NCBI GenBank assembly: GCA_002718935.1
Contig: PBFV01000069.1
Coordinates: 10,275 to 15,972, forward strand
DNA length: 5,698 nt
DNA from: Verrucomicrobiales bacterium
GTDB lineage: Bacteria > Verrucomicrobiota > Verrucomicrobiia > Limisphaerales > UBA1100
Direction: 5' to 3'
The notes beneath the pieces were generated by a model. It worked only from the letters and a program-made list of their open reading frames with translations, ran no database searches and was not told the origin of the DNA. This document shows, in pieces, positions 5,159 to 5,698 of this stretch. The translations under genes were made by a program, and so were the position numbers. Position 1 is the first letter of the stretch, and every line of letters begins with the position of its first letter.

Positions 5159-5698
5159 TTAAGGACAGGAGTGCCGCCGTTTTGGTTGCAATGCTTTGGT
5201 CGGCTTGGTCGTGTTGTATTGAATTGCTCCGATATCCCAATTGCCGGTCTTAGGCAATGGGCGACCATAGAAGTCTGTTTTGTATAGTTCACTTAGGTTA
5301 ATTGCTTTACCGCGTAACGGGCTATCTGCTTTGAGGCGATAATCTTGTTTCTCAAGATCTACAAGGCCCGGGTCGCCGCTGCCTGCCTGTTTGCTGTCAC
5401 CCTTATATTTAGTGCTGGGGGATTTATACTTTGAATACCAGTTGGCTGTTTTCAGGGCGCCGCCGGATCGATTGCCGGTATACGGAGAGGAAGAATAGAT
5501 AAACAGATTGTTCCTGAAATGGGCTCCCGAAGGTTTGCCAACAGGGTTCCCGCCCCGAACGTCAATTCGGGCACCGGCATTTTGGGCCCTCCCGAATCCA
5601 TTGTACCGGGCTATCGTATTGTTATCGAAATAGATGCCGGTGCATGGTGCCAACATGAACAGCCATGATTGCCCATCGTAGCACACATTGAAGGACAC
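5159..5698 (-). CDS. Right-handed beta-helix repeat protein, C-terminal part
   Basis: The last 179 codons of a larger gene that enters from beyond base 5698; the GTG at the window edge is an internal valine, not a shown start. Residues about 20-70 contain Asn-rich turns typical of parallel beta-helix rungs (FDNNTIARYNGFG, ARIDVRGGN, FRNNLFIYSSS). A C-terminal cap follows with the pattern DPGLVDLEKQDYRLKADSP (109-127), then TDFYGRPLP and GNWDIGAIQ (152-160), as in secreted beta-helix proteins of the pectate-lyase-like or choice-of-anchor-Q type. These usually bind or cleave polysaccharides, but no catalytic residues can be judged from this fragment. After DIGAIQ there is an unusual basic tail (YNTTKPTKALQPKRRHSCP) that reads as an extension past the domain. 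It is followed closely by the lipoprotein gene, probably in one operon. Confidence 0.8.
   Translation of the reverse strand: MSFNVCYDGQSWLFMLAPCTGIYFDNNTIARYNGFGRAQNAGARIDVRGGNPVGKPSGAHFRNNLFIYSSSPYTGNRSGGALKTANWYSKYKSPSTKYKGDSKQAGSGDPGLVDLEKQDYRLKADSPLRGKAINLSELYKTDFYGRPLPKTGNWDIGAIQYNTTKPTKALQPKRRHSCP

Noticed and set aside
5142..5240. Upstream extension of the lipoprotein start to 5240
   Set aside because: It overlaps the coding end of the beta-helix gene and would bury the lipoprotein signal peptide.
1..5698. CRISPR array, transposase or integrase gene
   Set aside because: I found no spaced direct repeats of CRISPR type and no mobile-element protein in any frame.

Overview
The window looks like chromosome from a member of the Planctomycetes-Verrucomicrobia-Lentisphaerae group. 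This is inferred from the gene content, not from a marker gene: a secreted sulfatase, a ceramidase-fold secreted hydrolase, a Tat-exported DUF1501 protein, a TPR lipoprotein and a beta-helix protein. All five predicted proteins carry or probably carry export signals (the beta-helix N-terminus is outside the window), so the region serves the cell envelope and possibly glycan or lipid breakdown. Shine-Dalgarno sites are weak or absent before most starts.

Left part (1-1954), visibly GC-rich: the 5' end of a sulfatase gene on the minus strand (cut by the window edge) and, divergent from it across 78 bp, a complete gene for a neutral/alkaline ceramidase-like secreted hydrolase on the plus strand. 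Its zinc ligands appear conserved but the family's catalytic serine motif does not. A hairpin follows this gene.

Middle (1955-2371): no convincing protein gene. A plus-strand stretch of about 250 nt can be drawn as several good hairpins (two UUCG tetraloops, one GCAA tetraloop) and ends in a strong intrinsic terminator. I call it a candidate structured non-coding RNA that I cannot assign to a family.

Right part (2372-5698), visibly more AT-rich and all on the minus strand: in transcription order, the 3' end of a right-handed beta-helix protein, a TPR lipoprotein 17 bp downstream of it, and after a 166-bp gap a DUF1501 protein. Inside that gap lies the 3' end of a tRNA gene (T-arm, acceptor 3' strand and encoded CCA) without a matching 5' half, abutted by a 12-bp perfect inverted repeat. 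This pair looks like an integration scar and, with the change in composition, suggests that part of the right side may be acquired DNA. No integrase or transposase is visible.

I see no clearly new multi-gene system. The two items most worth following up are the unassigned structured RNA and the tRNA-remnant/inverted-repeat junction.
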